Origin: Dysgonomonas sp. 216 | Lineage (GTDB): Bacteria > Bacteroidota > Bacteroidia > Bacteroidales > Dysgonomonadaceae | DNA: 64,000 nt | Direction of reading: 5' to 3' | Assembly: GCF_010501065.1 (NCBI RefSeq) | Contig: NZ_QVMM01000010.1 | Span: forward strand, 5,211 to 69,210 | Shown: piece after piece, positions 35,072 to 44,421 of the stretch | How the letters are laid out: each line of letters starts with the position of its first letter | Numbering within the stretch: position 1 is the first letter of the stretch | Notes under the pieces: model-generated | The model's database searches: none | What the model saw: only the letters and a program-made list of their open reading frames with translations | Told to the model about the DNA's origin: nothing | Program-made: the position numbers and the translations under genes

Positions 35072-35860
35072 ATGAAAGAAAAGAAAACATTATTAGTCGC
35101 CTTTTCCACCCAGAAGGGCGGAATCGGAAAAAGCACTCTGACGGTGCTTATGGCAAGTTATTTCCATTATGCCAAAGGCTACCATGTTGGTGTCGTCGAT
35201 TGCGACTATGCCCAGTTCAGCATATACAATATGCGCGAACGGGACAGGCAGATCGTAACCACTATCGACCATTACAAGCTGATGGCCTATAACCAATTGA
35301 AGAGAACCGGGAAAAAGATTTACCCCATTGTTAAATCCACGGCTTCCCAAGCAATCGACACGGCCGAACAACTGATAAAGGATTCACCCGAAAACTTGGA
35401 TATAATCTTTCTGGATCTGCCCGGTACGCTTAACAGCGAAGGTATCCTGCATACTATCTCCACCCTGGACTATATCATCGCTCCGGTCAGTGCCGACAGG
35501 ATGGTACTTCAAAGCACGCTGGAATATGCCGCTTTGATAAACGAAAAGATCATCACTACCGGAAAGGGCAACATAGAAGGCCTTTACCTGCTTTGGAACA
35601 TGGTGGATGCCCGGGAGCGCACCAACCTCTACCATGCCTACGATACTATCATCGCCGAACTGGGATTGCAGGTCATGAAGAACGTATTGCCCGAGACCAA
35701 GCGTTACCGCCACGAACTGACCGAAGAGGTAAAGCCTGTATTCCGCTCCACGATCTTCCCCGCCGATAAGCGACTGATGCGGGGCAGTAACCTCGATTTG
35801 ATTGCCGACGAAATAGAACAGATAACCAAACTCAAACCTTATGGCAGGGAAGAACAATAA
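35072..35860 (+). CDS. traA: TraA, ParA-type ATPase
   Basis: The 262-residue protein has a deviant Walker A STQKGGIGKST at about residues 11-21, a switch/Walker B region (DIIFLDLPG at about 110) and GVVDCDYAQFS. It is the ParA/Soj-like first gene of CTnDOT-type tra operons. Its role in transfer or in element maintenance is not settled. It overlaps the next gene by 20 bases, so the two are translationally linked. Confidence 0.9.
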   Translation: MKEKKTLLVAFSTQKGGIGKSTLTVLMASYFHYAKGYHVGVVDCDYAQFSIYNMRERDRQIVTTIDHYKLMAYNQLKRTGKKIYPIVKSTASQAIDTAEQLIKDSPENLDIIFLDLPGTLNSEGILHTISTLDYIIAPVSADRMVLQSTLEYAALINEKIITTGKGNIEGLYLLWNMVDARERTNLYHAYDTIIAELGLQVMKNVLPETKRYRHELTEEVKPVFRSTIFPADKRLMRGSNLDLIADEIEQITKLKPYGREEQ

Positions 35861-36314
35861 TATCATCCGCCGGGTGGAGGGCATAGACGAAAAAGAGCTG
35901 TTGGAGTCCCTGGCCGACATGTCGTCCAAAGAGGTGAAAGAAACGCCTAAAAACCGGGCGGTTGAGTCTAAAATTGTTTCCGCCCGACAGGAAGCAGAGG
36001 ATATAGAAGAACGACATAAAGCCGATGATGATGAGCCGGAAGAGGTGTCTGCAAACGCCCAAAACAACAGGAAAGGAAGAAAACCGGACGGTTACAGATC
36101 CCTATACCTGCAACCCAGGGAGCTGAAGAACAGACAGTGTGTATATATCAGCCAGGAAATACATGAAACGATTTTGGCGATAGTCAGCAGGATAGCCGTT
36201 AAAAGTATGACTGTGGGGGCATTTATCGACACTGTATTAAGAAAGCATCTGGAAGAAAATAAAGAAGAAATTAATAACCTGTATCGTCGCAAAAGGGACG
36301 ATCTTATCAAATAA
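35841..36314 (+). CDS. traB: TraB-like DUF3408 protein
   Basis: The 157-residue protein has an acidic/basic disordered N-terminal half. Its C-terminal DUF3408 domain is a ribbon-helix-helix-like fold: VYISQEIHETILAIVSRIAVKSMTVGAFIDTVLRKHL (abridged), followed by EENKEEINNLYRR. It probably binds DNA as the partner of the ParA-like TraA, as in ParA/ParB-type pairs. Confidence 0.75.
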   Translation: MAGKNNNIIRRVEGIDEKELLESLADMSSKEVKETPKNRAVESKIVSARQEAEDIEERHKADDDEPEEVSANAQNNRKGRKPDGYRSLYLQPRELKNRQCVYISQEIHETILAIVSRIAVKSMTVGAFIDTVLRKHLEENKEEINNLYRRKRDDLIK

Positions 36315-36321
36315 CGGATAT

Positions 36322-36594
36322 ATGGAAAATACTAGTGATGAGCCCAAAAACAACAAGGCAGATTTCCGCAATCATTTTATTATCCCGGCTTCCATACAAA
36401 TGCTACGCCGTAAATGTGTCTATACACAAGAAGATTACGTCGAGTTGATTGGCCGGTTGGCTACGGTAAATCCCAGTCCTAAAATAACGATTGGCGGTTA
36501 TGTCAATGCCATACTGCAACATCATTTCGAAGTATATAAAGATGAGATTGAAGAGTTTTACAATAATAGTGTCCATAAACCGCTGTCCCTATGA
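36322..36594 (+). CDS. second DUF3408-like protein (TraC position)
   Basis: The 90-residue protein is related to the preceding one: FIIPASIQMLRRKCVYTQEDY, then ITIGGYVNAILQHHFEVYKDEIEEFY. It is a short RHH-type DNA-binding candidate, 7 bases after traB. Its last 4 bases overlap the next start. Confidence 0.7.
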   Translation: MENTSDEPKNNKADFRNHFIIPASIQMLRRKCVYTQEDYVELIGRLATVNPSPKITIGGYVNAILQHHFEVYKDEIEEFYNNSVHKPLSL

Positions 36595-37292
36595 TACAGA
36601 TCATCGTTGTAACGGCCTCGATATTACTCGGTCTTATGCTATATCCGGCATTAAGAAAAATATATAGCCGTACCGTTACCAAATTATACAAAGGGCTCCA
36701 AAGCGATGAAACCGGAACAGAAGAAAAACCGCCTCAAAAAACAGACGAAAAGCCTTCGGTTATAGGCGAAAGTAAATTTAACCTGCGCCAATCAACGCCA
36801 AACACTGCCACGAATCCTGAAACAGAAAAAGCGAATGAAAAAGAACATATATTTGCTTCCGAATCAGGCGAAGAAGATGCCGAAATGGACATTGATGTCC
36901 CGCTGGAAAAAACAGGGGACCGCAATGATGAGCTTGATCCCGAAGAAGAAGAAGAAGAGGAAGCGATGGAGGAGATGGCAGGACCGGGTGCTACCCTTGC
37001 CAGCGGAGTCGTTTTCGATGAGTTGCTCCAGGTAAAGGTTACAATTGGAAAAACGGATTCCACGGAGCATGAAGAACGACAGGCGGGCAGAATCCTTTCA
37101 CAAAACCTCGGCACCGCCTTTTTCGGGCAGATAATGGAATCGGGTACCGCGCTTTCCGCCCGCATTTCCTACCTGATAGATATGCAGGATAAAGCATTGG
37201 CAGGGGAAAGGGAAGCCCGGTTAAGTAAAAAGCAGCGGAAGGAACTCGATACGGAAGGGTTTAAGAATTTCGATATCGACAGTATTTTTTGA
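36591..37292 (+). CDS. TraD-like conjugal transfer protein
   Basis: The 233-residue protein has an N-terminal membrane helix (IIVVTASILLGLMLYPAL), a long Glu-rich acidic linker (DPEEEEEEEAMEEM near 125-140) and a C-terminal helical domain of about 90 residues ending LDTEGFKNFDIDSIF. The dispersed repeat copy 36780-36810 is coding here (LRQSTPNTA) and sits in the linker. The gene is in the traD position of CTnDOT-like operons. Function unknown. Confidence 0.65.
   Translation: MIQIIVVTASILLGLMLYPALRKIYSRTVTKLYKGLQSDETGTEEKPPQKTDEKPSVIGESKFNLRQSTPNTATNPETEKANEKEHIFASESGEEDAEMDIDVPLEKTGDRNDELDPEEEEEEEAMEEMAGPGATLASGVVFDELLQVKVTIGKTDSTEHEERQAGRILSQNLGTAFFGQIMESGTALSARISYLIDMQDKALAGEREARLSKKQRKELDTEGFKNFDIDSIF
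36780..36810 (+). repeat. dispersed repeat copy 4 (31 bp), inside traD-like gene
   Basis: This matches 34506-34536 at 30 of 31 positions. Here it is translated (NLRQSTPNTA) within a disordered linker. Confidence 0.75.
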
Positions 37293-37446
37293 TAAAGGTG
37301 ATTAATGTTTTAAAATAATATATCTATGTAAAGATTAGAAATAAACGAGTTATTGTTTTCGAAAAACAAATTATTGTAGACTTCCGTATACAGAAGGTCT
37401 GCAACAGCTAATTATCCATTAAAATAAAATTATCTATGTCTAACCC

Positions 37447-37475
37447 GCCGTGAGGGACCATCCAGTCCTCACGGC
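37447..37475 (+). promoter_or_regulatory. stable hairpin in the leader of traE
   Basis: GCCGTGAGG (37447-37455) and CCTCACGGC (37467-37475) form a perfect 9-bp GC-rich stem, 16 bases before the traE ATG, in the 198-base gap after traD. It is not followed by a T-run. It may be an attenuator, an RNA-stability element or a target for a small RNA; tra expression in CTnDOT is known to be controlled through an RNA leader. Confidence 0.55.
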
Positions 37476-37490
37476 ACAACACAAAAGCGA

Positions 37491-37790
37491 ATGAAAAAGA
37501 AACTTCTTTTTTTCACATTGGCACTTATGGCTGCCGCCACAAACCTCTTTGCTCAAGGAAACGGGCTTCAAGGCATAACCGAAGCAACGAATATGGTGAC
37601 AAGTTATTTCGATCCCGCCACCAAACTTATTTACGCCATCGGAGCCGTTGTCGGGCTGATCGGGGGCGTAAAAGTATATTCGAAGTTTTCGAGTGGGGAT
37701 CCCGATACAAGCAAAACGGCCGCCAGTTGGTTCGGAGCCTGTATCTTTTTGATTGTAGCGGCGACAATTTTACGCTCCTTCTTCCTGTAA
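37491..37790 (+). CDS. traE: TraE (DUF4134) membrane protein
   Basis: The 99-residue protein has a signal peptide (to LFAQG, about residue 23) and two further hydrophobic helices (LIYAIGAVVGLIGGVKVY and ACIFLIVAATILRSFF). This is the DUF4134/TraE pattern, a VirB2/pilin-like small membrane protein of the Bacteroidales mating channel. Full length. Confidence 0.9.
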   Translation: MKKKLLFFTLALMAAATNLFAQGNGLQGITEATNMVTSYFDPATKLIYAIGAVVGLIGGVKVYSKFSSGDPDTSKTAASWFGACIFLIVAATILRSFFL

Positions 37791-37831
37791 GGGTCGCAGA
37801 CCCTCTTATTAATCATTTAATAACGAGTAAA

Positions 37832-38164
37832 ATGGAATATTCAATCAACAAAGGCATTGGCCGCCCGGCGGAATTCAAGGGACTCAAGTCTCAATACCTG
37901 TTCATTTTTGCAGGAGGACTACTTTCGGTATTTATCATCTTCGTCATTATGTACATGATAGGTATCGACCAGATGGCCTGTATCGGATTTGGTGTTGTCA
38001 GTGCCGTGACATTGGTCCGGGCAACCTTTCACCTGAATGAGAAGTACGGAGAACATGGACTGATGAAGTTACAGGCTTCCAAAAACCATCCCGATTTTAT
38101 TATCAACCGCAGGCGCATCATCCAACTGATTGCCCGGATAAAACGGAAAGGGGGCCGGGCATGA
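37832..38164 (+). CDS. traF: TraF (DUF4133) membrane protein
   Basis: The protein has 110 residues from the ATG at 37832 (MEYSINKGIGRPAEFKGLKSQY, abridged; family-typical start). Two membrane helices lie at about residues 22-45 and 48-65. It corresponds to VirB3-like DUF4133 proteins that pair with the VirB4-like TraG. Its end overlaps the traG start by 4 bases. Confidence 0.9.
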   Translation: MEYSINKGIGRPAEFKGLKSQYLFIFAGGLLSVFIIFVIMYMIGIDQMACIGFGVVSAVTLVRATFHLNEKYGEHGLMKLQASKNHPDFIINRRRIIQLIARIKRKGGRA

Positions 38165-40671
38165 GAAATACACTAAAAGCAGCCACGCTCGAAAGTAAGT
38201 TTCCCCTGTTGGCGATCGAATACGATTGTATCCTGAGCAAAGATGCGGATATTACCATTGCCTATAAAGTGGAGCTTCCCGAACTCTTTACCGTCACCTC
38301 GGCCGAGTACGAAGCGATGCACTCTGTATGGGGCAAAGCCATCAAAGTATTGCCGAACTACTCCATCGTCTGTAAGCAGGACTGGTTTGTGGAAGAAAAT
38401 TACCAACCGCAGGTAGAAAAAGAAGATATCAGCTTTCTGAGCCGGAGTTTTGAACGGCATTTTAACGAACGCCCGTTCCTGAACCATAGCTGCTACCTGT
38501 TCCTGACCAAGACCACGAAAGAGCGGGCCAAGCAGCAAAGCAACTTCAATGCCCTGACCCGCGGCTTTATCATTCCCAAAGAGATGCAGGATAAAGAAAC
38601 GGCATTGAAATTTCTGGAGTCCGCCGGACAGTTCGAGCGTATCATCAATGATTCGGGCTTCATCAAACTGACGCGGTTAACGACCGATGAGATTGTCGGG
38701 ACAAAAGAGCAGGCAGGAATATTAGAAAAATATTTTGCCTTGTCGCAGGAGGATACCACTTGTTTGCAGGATATGGCACTCAGTGCCGGCGAAATGAAAA
38801 TCGGCGATAAATACCTGTGTCTGCATATCCTGTCCGATACTGAAGACCTGCCGGGCAAAGTACAGACCGACATCCGTTATGAACGCTTATCAACGGACCG
38901 GAGCGACTGCCGTTTGTCTTTTGCCTCCCCGATAGGCGTACTGCTATCCTGTAACCACATCGTCAATCAGTATATTTTTATTGATGACCATGCAGAGAAT
39001 CTTAGGACTTTTGAGAAACAGGCGAAGAATATGCACTCGCTGTCGAGGTACAGCAGAAGCAACCAGATTAATAAAGCCTGGATCGAAGATTACCTGAATG
39101 ATGCCCACAGCTTCTCCCTGACCTCCGTCCGCTGCCATGTCAACGTTATGGCATGGAGTGAGGATAGAGAGGAATTGGCGCGGGTAAAGAACGATGTCGG
39201 TAGTCAATTGGCACTGATGGGATGTAAGCCCCGACATAATACGGTCGATGCCCCAACCTTATACTGGGCGGGTATTCCTGGTAATCAGGGAGATTTTCCG
39301 GCGGAAGAATCATTCTACACTTTTATTGAACAGGCATTGTGTTTCTTTGTCGGGGAAACCAACTACAAAAGTTCTCCTTCACCGTTCGGTATCAAGATGG
39401 TGGACCGGGTAACGGGAAAGCCCCTTCATGTGGATATATCGGACTTACCGATGAAGAAAGGAATTATTACTAATCGCAATAAGTTCGTGTTAGGACCATC
39501 GGGCAGTGGTAAGTCTTTCTTTATGAACCACCTCGTGCGCCAATACTGGGAGCAGGGGACGCACATTGTCCTTGTTGATACGGGAAATTCTTACCAGGGT
39601 TTATGCGAGATGATACGCAACAAGACGAAAGGGGAAGATGGAATTTATTTTACATACACTGAGGAAAAGCCGATTTCATTTAATCCGTTTTATACTGAAG
39701 ACGGGATTTTCGATGTGGAGAAAAAGGACAGCCTCAAAACACTGCTCCTTACCCTCTGGAAAAGCGAAGACGATAAAATCACGAAGACCGAATCGGGAGA
39801 GCTGGGCAGTGCTGTCGATGAATATATCAAGCGGATTCAAAGCGATAAGCGTATACGCCCCGGCTTTAACACTTTCTATGAGTATATGCGGAATGAGTAC
39901 AAACCGGAACTTGAAAGCCGGGAGATAAAAGTCAATAAGGAAGATTTTAATATCGACAACCTGTTGACTACCCTGCGCCAATACTACCGGGGCGGACGCT
40001 TCGACTTCCTGTTGAACTCGGAGCGGGAACTGGACCTGTTGAACAAACGCTTTGTAGTCTTCGAAATCGACCAGATAAAGGAGAATCGCGAGTTATTCCC
40101 TATCGTTACCATCATAATCATGGAGGCTTTTATTAACAAAATGAGACGGTTAAAGGGTGTCCGAAAACAATTTATCTGCGAAGAGGCATGGAAGGCTCTT
40201 TCTTCTCCGAACATGGCGGATTACCTGAAATACCTCTATAAAACCGTTAGGAAATATTTCGGGGAAGCCATTGTCGTCACGCAGGAAGTAGACGATATTA
40301 TCTCGTCTCCTGTGGTTAAAGATGCCATTATCAATAACTCCGATTGTAAAATCCTGCTCGACCAGCGAAAATACATGAACAAATTTGATTCGATACAGAA
40401 TTTGCTGGGACTCACCGATAAGGAAAAGGCGCAGATACTCTCCATCAATATGGCTAATAATCCAAGCCGTATTTATAAAGAAGTATGGATCGGGCTGGGA
40501 GGGGCGCAGTCGGCGGTATATGCTACGGAAGTATCGAAACCGGAATACCTGACATATACGACCGAGGAAACCGAAAAGATGGAGGTCTTCTGCCTGGCGG
40601 AAAAACTTGGAGGCGATCTGGAACAGGCTATCAAACAACTGACAGATACCCGAAACAATCCTATAAAATAA
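38161..40671 (+). CDS. traG: TraG, VirB4-like conjugation ATPase
   Basis: The 836-residue protein has an N-terminal VirB4-type domain and a RecA-like ATPase domain. Walker A is GPSGSGKSFF at about 443-452. ICEEAWKALSSP (Walker B region) is at about 670, followed by TQEVDDIISSPVVKDAI. It powers channel assembly and substrate passage at the inner membrane. The length is usual for the family. Confidence 0.95.
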   Translation: MRNTLKAATLESKFPLLAIEYDCILSKDADITIAYKVELPELFTVTSAEYEAMHSVWGKAIKVLPNYSIVCKQDWFVEENYQPQVEKEDISFLSRSFERHFNERPFLNHSCYLFLTKTTKERAKQQSNFNALTRGFIIPKEMQDKETALKFLESAGQFERIINDSGFIKLTRLTTDEIVGTKEQAGILEKYFALSQEDTTCLQDMALSAGEMKIGDKYLCLHILSDTEDLPGKVQTDIRYERLSTDRSDCRLSFASPIGVLLSCNHIVNQYIFIDDHAENLRTFEKQAKNMHSLSRYSRSNQINKAWIEDYLNDAHSFSLTSVRCHVNVMAWSEDREELARVKNDVGSQLALMGCKPRHNTVDAPTLYWAGIPGNQGDFPAEESFYTFIEQALCFFVGETNYKSSPSPFGIKMVDRVTGKPLHVDISDLPMKKGIITNRNKFVLGPSGSGKSFFMNHLVRQYWEQGTHIVLVDTGNSYQGLCEMIRNKTKGEDGIYFTYTEEKPISFNPFYTEDGIFDVEKKDSLKTLLLTLWKSEDDKITKTESGELGSAVDEYIKRIQSDKRIRPGFNTFYEYMRNEYKPELESREIKVNKEDFNIDNLLTTLRQYYRGGRFDFLLNSERELDLLNKRFVVFEIDQIKENRELFPIVTIIIMEAFINKMRRLKGVRKQFICEEAWKALSSPNMADYLKYLYKTVRKYFGEAIVVTQEVDDIISSPVVKDAIINNSDCKILLDQRKYMNKFDSIQNLLGLTDKEKAQILSINMANNPSRIYKEVWIGLGGAQSAVYATEVSKPEYLTYTTEETEKMEVFCLAEKLGGDLEQAIKQLTDTRNNPIK

Positions 40672-40687
40672 TCAACAATTTATCACG

Positions 40688-41233
40688 ATGAAAAAGAACA
40701 TATTTGCCTATGCTCTAATGACCGCCTTTTGCCTGTGTTGTTCCGGGAAGATGCAGGCACAGTTCTATTCTGCCGGTACGAATATCCCCGTATTGGGAAC
40801 CGCTACCCTGAATGCAGAGCTGAGCATGACGCTCGACCGTTGGCATTCGATCCATCTTCCGGTGTATTACAACCCTTTCGTATTCGGCGGCAACAAGAAG
40901 ATACAGAATTTCACCCTGTTGCCGGGAGTACGTCGCTGGGCATTGGAATCGTATATCGGAGGCTTTGCCGGAGCTAACCTTATCGGCACTAAGTATCATT
41001 TCACATGGAAGGACAACCGTTACAAAGGACAGGCTTACGGCGTAGGTATCAGTGCAGGTTATGCGCTGATGCTCTCTCCGCGCTGGAACCTCGAAGCAGA
41101 ACTGGGGATCGGGCTGGTATGGACGGATTACGAGAAATACCCATGTGAGAAATGTACCCGTAAGATAGAGGACGAGAGTGGCTGGCATGCTGTACCGAAT
41201 AAGGTCGGAGTATCAGTAGTCTATTTATTCTAA
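40688..41233 (+). CDS. DUF3575 outer-membrane beta-barrel-like protein (fimbria-associated)
   Basis: The 181-residue protein has a signal peptide (MKKNIFAYALMTAFCLCCSG, cleavage at MQAQ). Beta-strand-rich sequence follows with LNAELSMTLDRWHSIHLPVYYNPF and PGVRRWALESYIGGFAG, and a terminal VVYLF. This is the DUF3575 family, usually the first gene of Bacteroides fimbrial clusters. It lies directly after traG, so the fimbria-like cassette shares the tra transcript. Confidence 0.85.
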   Translation: MKKNIFAYALMTAFCLCCSGKMQAQFYSAGTNIPVLGTATLNAELSMTLDRWHSIHLPVYYNPFVFGGNKKIQNFTLLPGVRRWALESYIGGFAGANLIGTKYHFTWKDNRYKGQAYGVGISAGYALMLSPRWNLEAELGIGLVWTDYEKYPCEKCTRKIEDESGWHAVPNKVGVSVVYLF

Positions 41234-41258
41234 GCTCGCCGGATTAATTAAAAATGAT

Positions 41259-43433
41259 ATGAAAACAATAACGATTTACAGTATTTCCCTGCTTGTGGTT
41301 GCCACCATCCTTTTGATGGGTTGCCGCAGCAAGAAGCCGGAAGGAATCCTGCGGGCGAATATCCATCTGCCTGTAGTCCCGGCCGAAACGCAGAAAGAGA
41401 AGAAAAAGAAAGGACTGCCTTCGGTAGTGGAGATGAAAGACCATAAAGGTAATAAGACCACCTATGTGCAGACAGACCTGAACGAAAAAGGAGAGCGTCA
41501 GTTATCCGTTGAACTGGATGAAATAACGGTTACGGCAAAGCTCAAGAACGTTCCCGAACGTTTCGGAAAAGTGGATGTGGACTTTATCGTTACCGTTCCC
41601 GAAGGGCTAATAGAACCCGGGCGCCAGTTAAACCTGACACCGCACCTGCTAAAAAAAGGAAATATCACCGATTTTGGCGATCTGGTACTCAACGGCGATG
41701 ATTTCGACCGTGTGCAGCAGGACGGCTACCGCAGGTATCAGAATTACCTTTCCGGTATTGTGCCTGACAGCCTGTTCGATGAACGGTTTGTCCGCACAGG
41801 AGCTTTTAATAAGTCCCTGTCCGATTATGACAGGGACGAACGGATGCGCGTCTATAAGGATTCTATGGACTATGTAAAGTACCGCCGGTATATCAGCCGA
41901 CTGAACAAACGTTACACTATCTTCAATACCAAGATGTATAACAGCCGTTCATGGTTGCGCGAACGCCTGGGCTTGCAACGTACGCAGGAAAAGGATGGCC
42001 ATCTGGCGGCATTGCACCCTTCGGATATAGAACATAAACCTTCCCATGCAGCCTCTTACGGATTCCTGACCGGACTAATCCCACAACTGCATTTATATCG
42101 CGAAGCTACCGAAAAGACCATTATCCGCAAATACCGCAAGGATAAGTACCGCTATGAATTTGAGAACAGCTACCGTCCGCTTTCGGCAGAAGATTCGGCC
42201 AGCATAAAACGGAATTTCTTAAAGGACAAGTTGATAGCTAAGAACCAAAAGCTGATCGACGAGAAGGATTTAATGTTCAACAAACTGGTGCAATTTCCGA
42301 AGAACCCGTCTGCACACCTCGATACGGTATTGTACAACAAAGGCCATTTTGAATACTACTATCATCAGGAGGTAGCCGTCGATGAGGACAGCCGCCGCAT
42401 GGAACTCTTTTTGGACGGCTACGCCTTAGCTCTCGACGGTAACGATTTTGTACTTCCTGTATCAGACACGCTGGAATATATCGTTTCCTCGATGGTGCAA
42501 TTCTTAGACACCCGTCCCCGCTATATGCGCAAGATTGTCGAACGCAGAGCCACTTCTTCGATGCGGGCGTATATTACCTTCAAGGTAGGTAAATCCGATC
42601 TGGATATCGAACTGGGCAACAACCAATCAGAAATAGACCGTGTACAGGGAATGACCGACGCCCTGGCCGAAACAGGCGAGTTCGTCATGGACAGTATCTC
42701 CCTTGTGGCGGGCTGTTCGCCGGAAGGCTCCTTCCGTTCCAATATGCAATTATCGAAGAACCGCGCCGAATCCATCCGTAAATACCTGCAAGCCAATCTT
42801 TCGGGCATAGAGGGATTAGAAAAGATGCTGCTGGCGCGTCCCAAAGGCGAGGACTGGGATGGATTGTCGAGGCTGGTATCCGATTCGCTGGAAAGTGTAA
42901 ATAAACAAATGATACTGGCTATCATCGCCGAAATATCCGATCCCGACCGTAAGGAGAGCGATATGCGGCAAAGGTATCCGGAGGATTACAGGTTGATAAA
43001 GGATAAGCTATATCCCTATCTGCGTGCAGTAGATTTTACCTTCCATGTACACCGCAAGGGCATGATAAAAGACACCATCCACACGATGGAACCCGATACC
43101 CTTTATGAGCGTGGGATAAAACTGTTGGTACAACGCAAGTACAACGATGCCCTGCAAATACTGAACGAATACAATGATTGGAATACCGCCATCTGCCTGA
43201 TGAGCTTAGGCTATGACCGTCCGGCATACACTATCCTCAAAGGAGAAGCCGAATCGGGGGATAGGGAATACCTTCTGGCGGTACTGGCCTCACGCCTGGA
43301 AGAGGAAGAGGAAGCCGTCAGGCGTTACCTGCGCTCGGTGGAACTTGACCCTGCCAAACGCTGGCGCGGTACGCTCGACCCGGAGATAAATAAGCTGATT
43401 AAAGCCTACGGATTGAATAATGATGATGAATAA
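41259..43433 (+). CDS. OmpA-domain lipoprotein of a fimbria-like cluster
   Basis: The 724-residue protein has a lipobox (TILLMGCRSKK, Cys at about 22). A long beta-rich region follows. An OmpA-like peptidoglycan-binding segment at about 430-520 contains YITFKVGKSDLDIELGNNQSE..., SLVAGCSPEGSF and LSKNRAESIRKYL. A TPR-like tail (LVQRKYNDALQILNEYNDW) ends the protein. It probably anchors the fimbria-like assembly between outer membrane and cell wall. It starts 25 bases after the DUF3575 gene. Confidence 0.8.
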   Translation: MKTITIYSISLLVVATILLMGCRSKKPEGILRANIHLPVVPAETQKEKKKKGLPSVVEMKDHKGNKTTYVQTDLNEKGERQLSVELDEITVTAKLKNVPERFGKVDVDFIVTVPEGLIEPGRQLNLTPHLLKKGNITDFGDLVLNGDDFDRVQQDGYRRYQNYLSGIVPDSLFDERFVRTGAFNKSLSDYDRDERMRVYKDSMDYVKYRRYISRLNKRYTIFNTKMYNSRSWLRERLGLQRTQEKDGHLAALHPSDIEHKPSHAASYGFLTGLIPQLHLYREATEKTIIRKYRKDKYRYEFENSYRPLSAEDSASIKRNFLKDKLIAKNQKLIDEKDLMFNKLVQFPKNPSAHLDTVLYNKGHFEYYYHQEVAVDEDSRRMELFLDGYALALDGNDFVLPVSDTLEYIVSSMVQFLDTRPRYMRKIVERRATSSMRAYITFKVGKSDLDIELGNNQSEIDRVQGMTDALAETGEFVMDSISLVAGCSPEGSFRSNMQLSKNRAESIRKYLQANLSGIEGLEKMLLARPKGEDWDGLSRLVSDSLESVNKQMILAIIAEISDPDRKESDMRQRYPEDYRLIKDKLYPYLRAVDFTFHVHRKGMIKDTIHTMEPDTLYERGIKLLVQRKYNDALQILNEYNDWNTAICLMSLGYDRPAYTILKGEAESGDREYLLAVLASRLEEEEEAVRRYLRSVELDPAKRWRGTLDPEINKLIKAYGLNNDDE

Positions 43434-43446
43434 AAACTCAACTACG

Positions 43447-44313
43447 ATGAAACAAATAGTAAAAGCAATATTCACCACGGCTTTATGCCTGTGTTTGATA
43501 AGCTCCTGCCACCTGATCGACTTTGAGGAGGGCTGTTTCTATACGGGCGATGTGAAAGTGATTTTCGACTGGCAGCACCTTAATACCAGGGCGGAAAAAC
43601 CGGACATCATGCAAACGGTGTTTTATCCCGATAACAGTGTGTTAGCTTCCTACCCACTTTCTGGCGATACCCTGCTGACCGGACTGGCGGCTGCAAATCA
43701 TGCGGTGTTGACATATAACCATCCGCAAGGTATTACTTTTTATGAAATGGATTGTCCCTGCTCCGCCTATGCTACGCTGGTTACCTATACACATGATAGC
43801 AAGGTATATACTACCAATGTCCCCGCCCTGTATGCCGCTAAAAAGGAAATTGCTATTCCGGCTTTTGAAAGGACAGAATGTGTACTTGTCCCGAGACCCT
43901 GTTTTCAACAGGTGTTTATCGACTTTGTGATTATTCGCCGGAATGTGGACACAGCCATCGAGAACCTGACCGGAGAGTTAAGCGGAGTAGCGACAAGATA
44001 CTCTTTCGGGGATATGCAGGCGATGCAAAGCCAGGCATCCCTGCCATTTAAGAGCAAAGAGGTGACAGCCGACAAATACTCTACCGCTATGTGTGTGTTG
44101 GGCATGTGTCCGGAAGTATCCAAAAATATAGATATACATCTGTCGCTCGCAGGGGATAGGGATTACTACCAAAACCTCGACCTGACGGGCGTATTTGAAA
44201 ACTTCACCGCTCCGGCTATTTACCTGACTATTGAGGTTTACCTCAGTAACGTGGGTATTTCCCTTTCGATTGCCGACTGGTGTACAGGTGAGGGAGGGCA
44301 TATAGATATTTAA
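43447..44313 (+). CDS. DUF5119 lipoprotein (fimbria-associated)
   Basis: The protein has about 288 residues from the ATG at 43447 (a longer frame begins at 43420). The lipoprotein signal ends LCLISSC. The GDVKVIFDWQHLNTRAEKPDIM segment (abridged) and the later FEDFTAP/ADWCTGEGG parts are typical of the DUF5119 family found next to fimbrillin genes. It is expected on the outer membrane. Confidence 0.8.
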   Translation: MKQIVKAIFTTALCLCLISSCHLIDFEEGCFYTGDVKVIFDWQHLNTRAEKPDIMQTVFYPDNSVLASYPLSGDTLLTGLAAANHAVLTYNHPQGITFYEMDCPCSAYATLVTYTHDSKVYTTNVPALYAAKKEIAIPAFERTECVLVPRPCFQQVFIDFVIIRRNVDTAIENLTGELSGVATRYSFGDMQAMQSQASLPFKSKEVTADKYSTAMCVLGMCPEVSKNIDIHLSLAGDRDYYQNLDLTGVFENFTAPAIYLTIEVYLSNVGISLSIADWCTGEGGHIDI

Positions 44314-44421
44314 TTAATCAATATACCAATGAGTCAATATGCCAATTTGAAAATAAGTAAAAAAAACAGTATTAATAAACGGCTTAACCAGAGCCAAGTA
44401 TTTATTTAAAATTTAAAAAAA

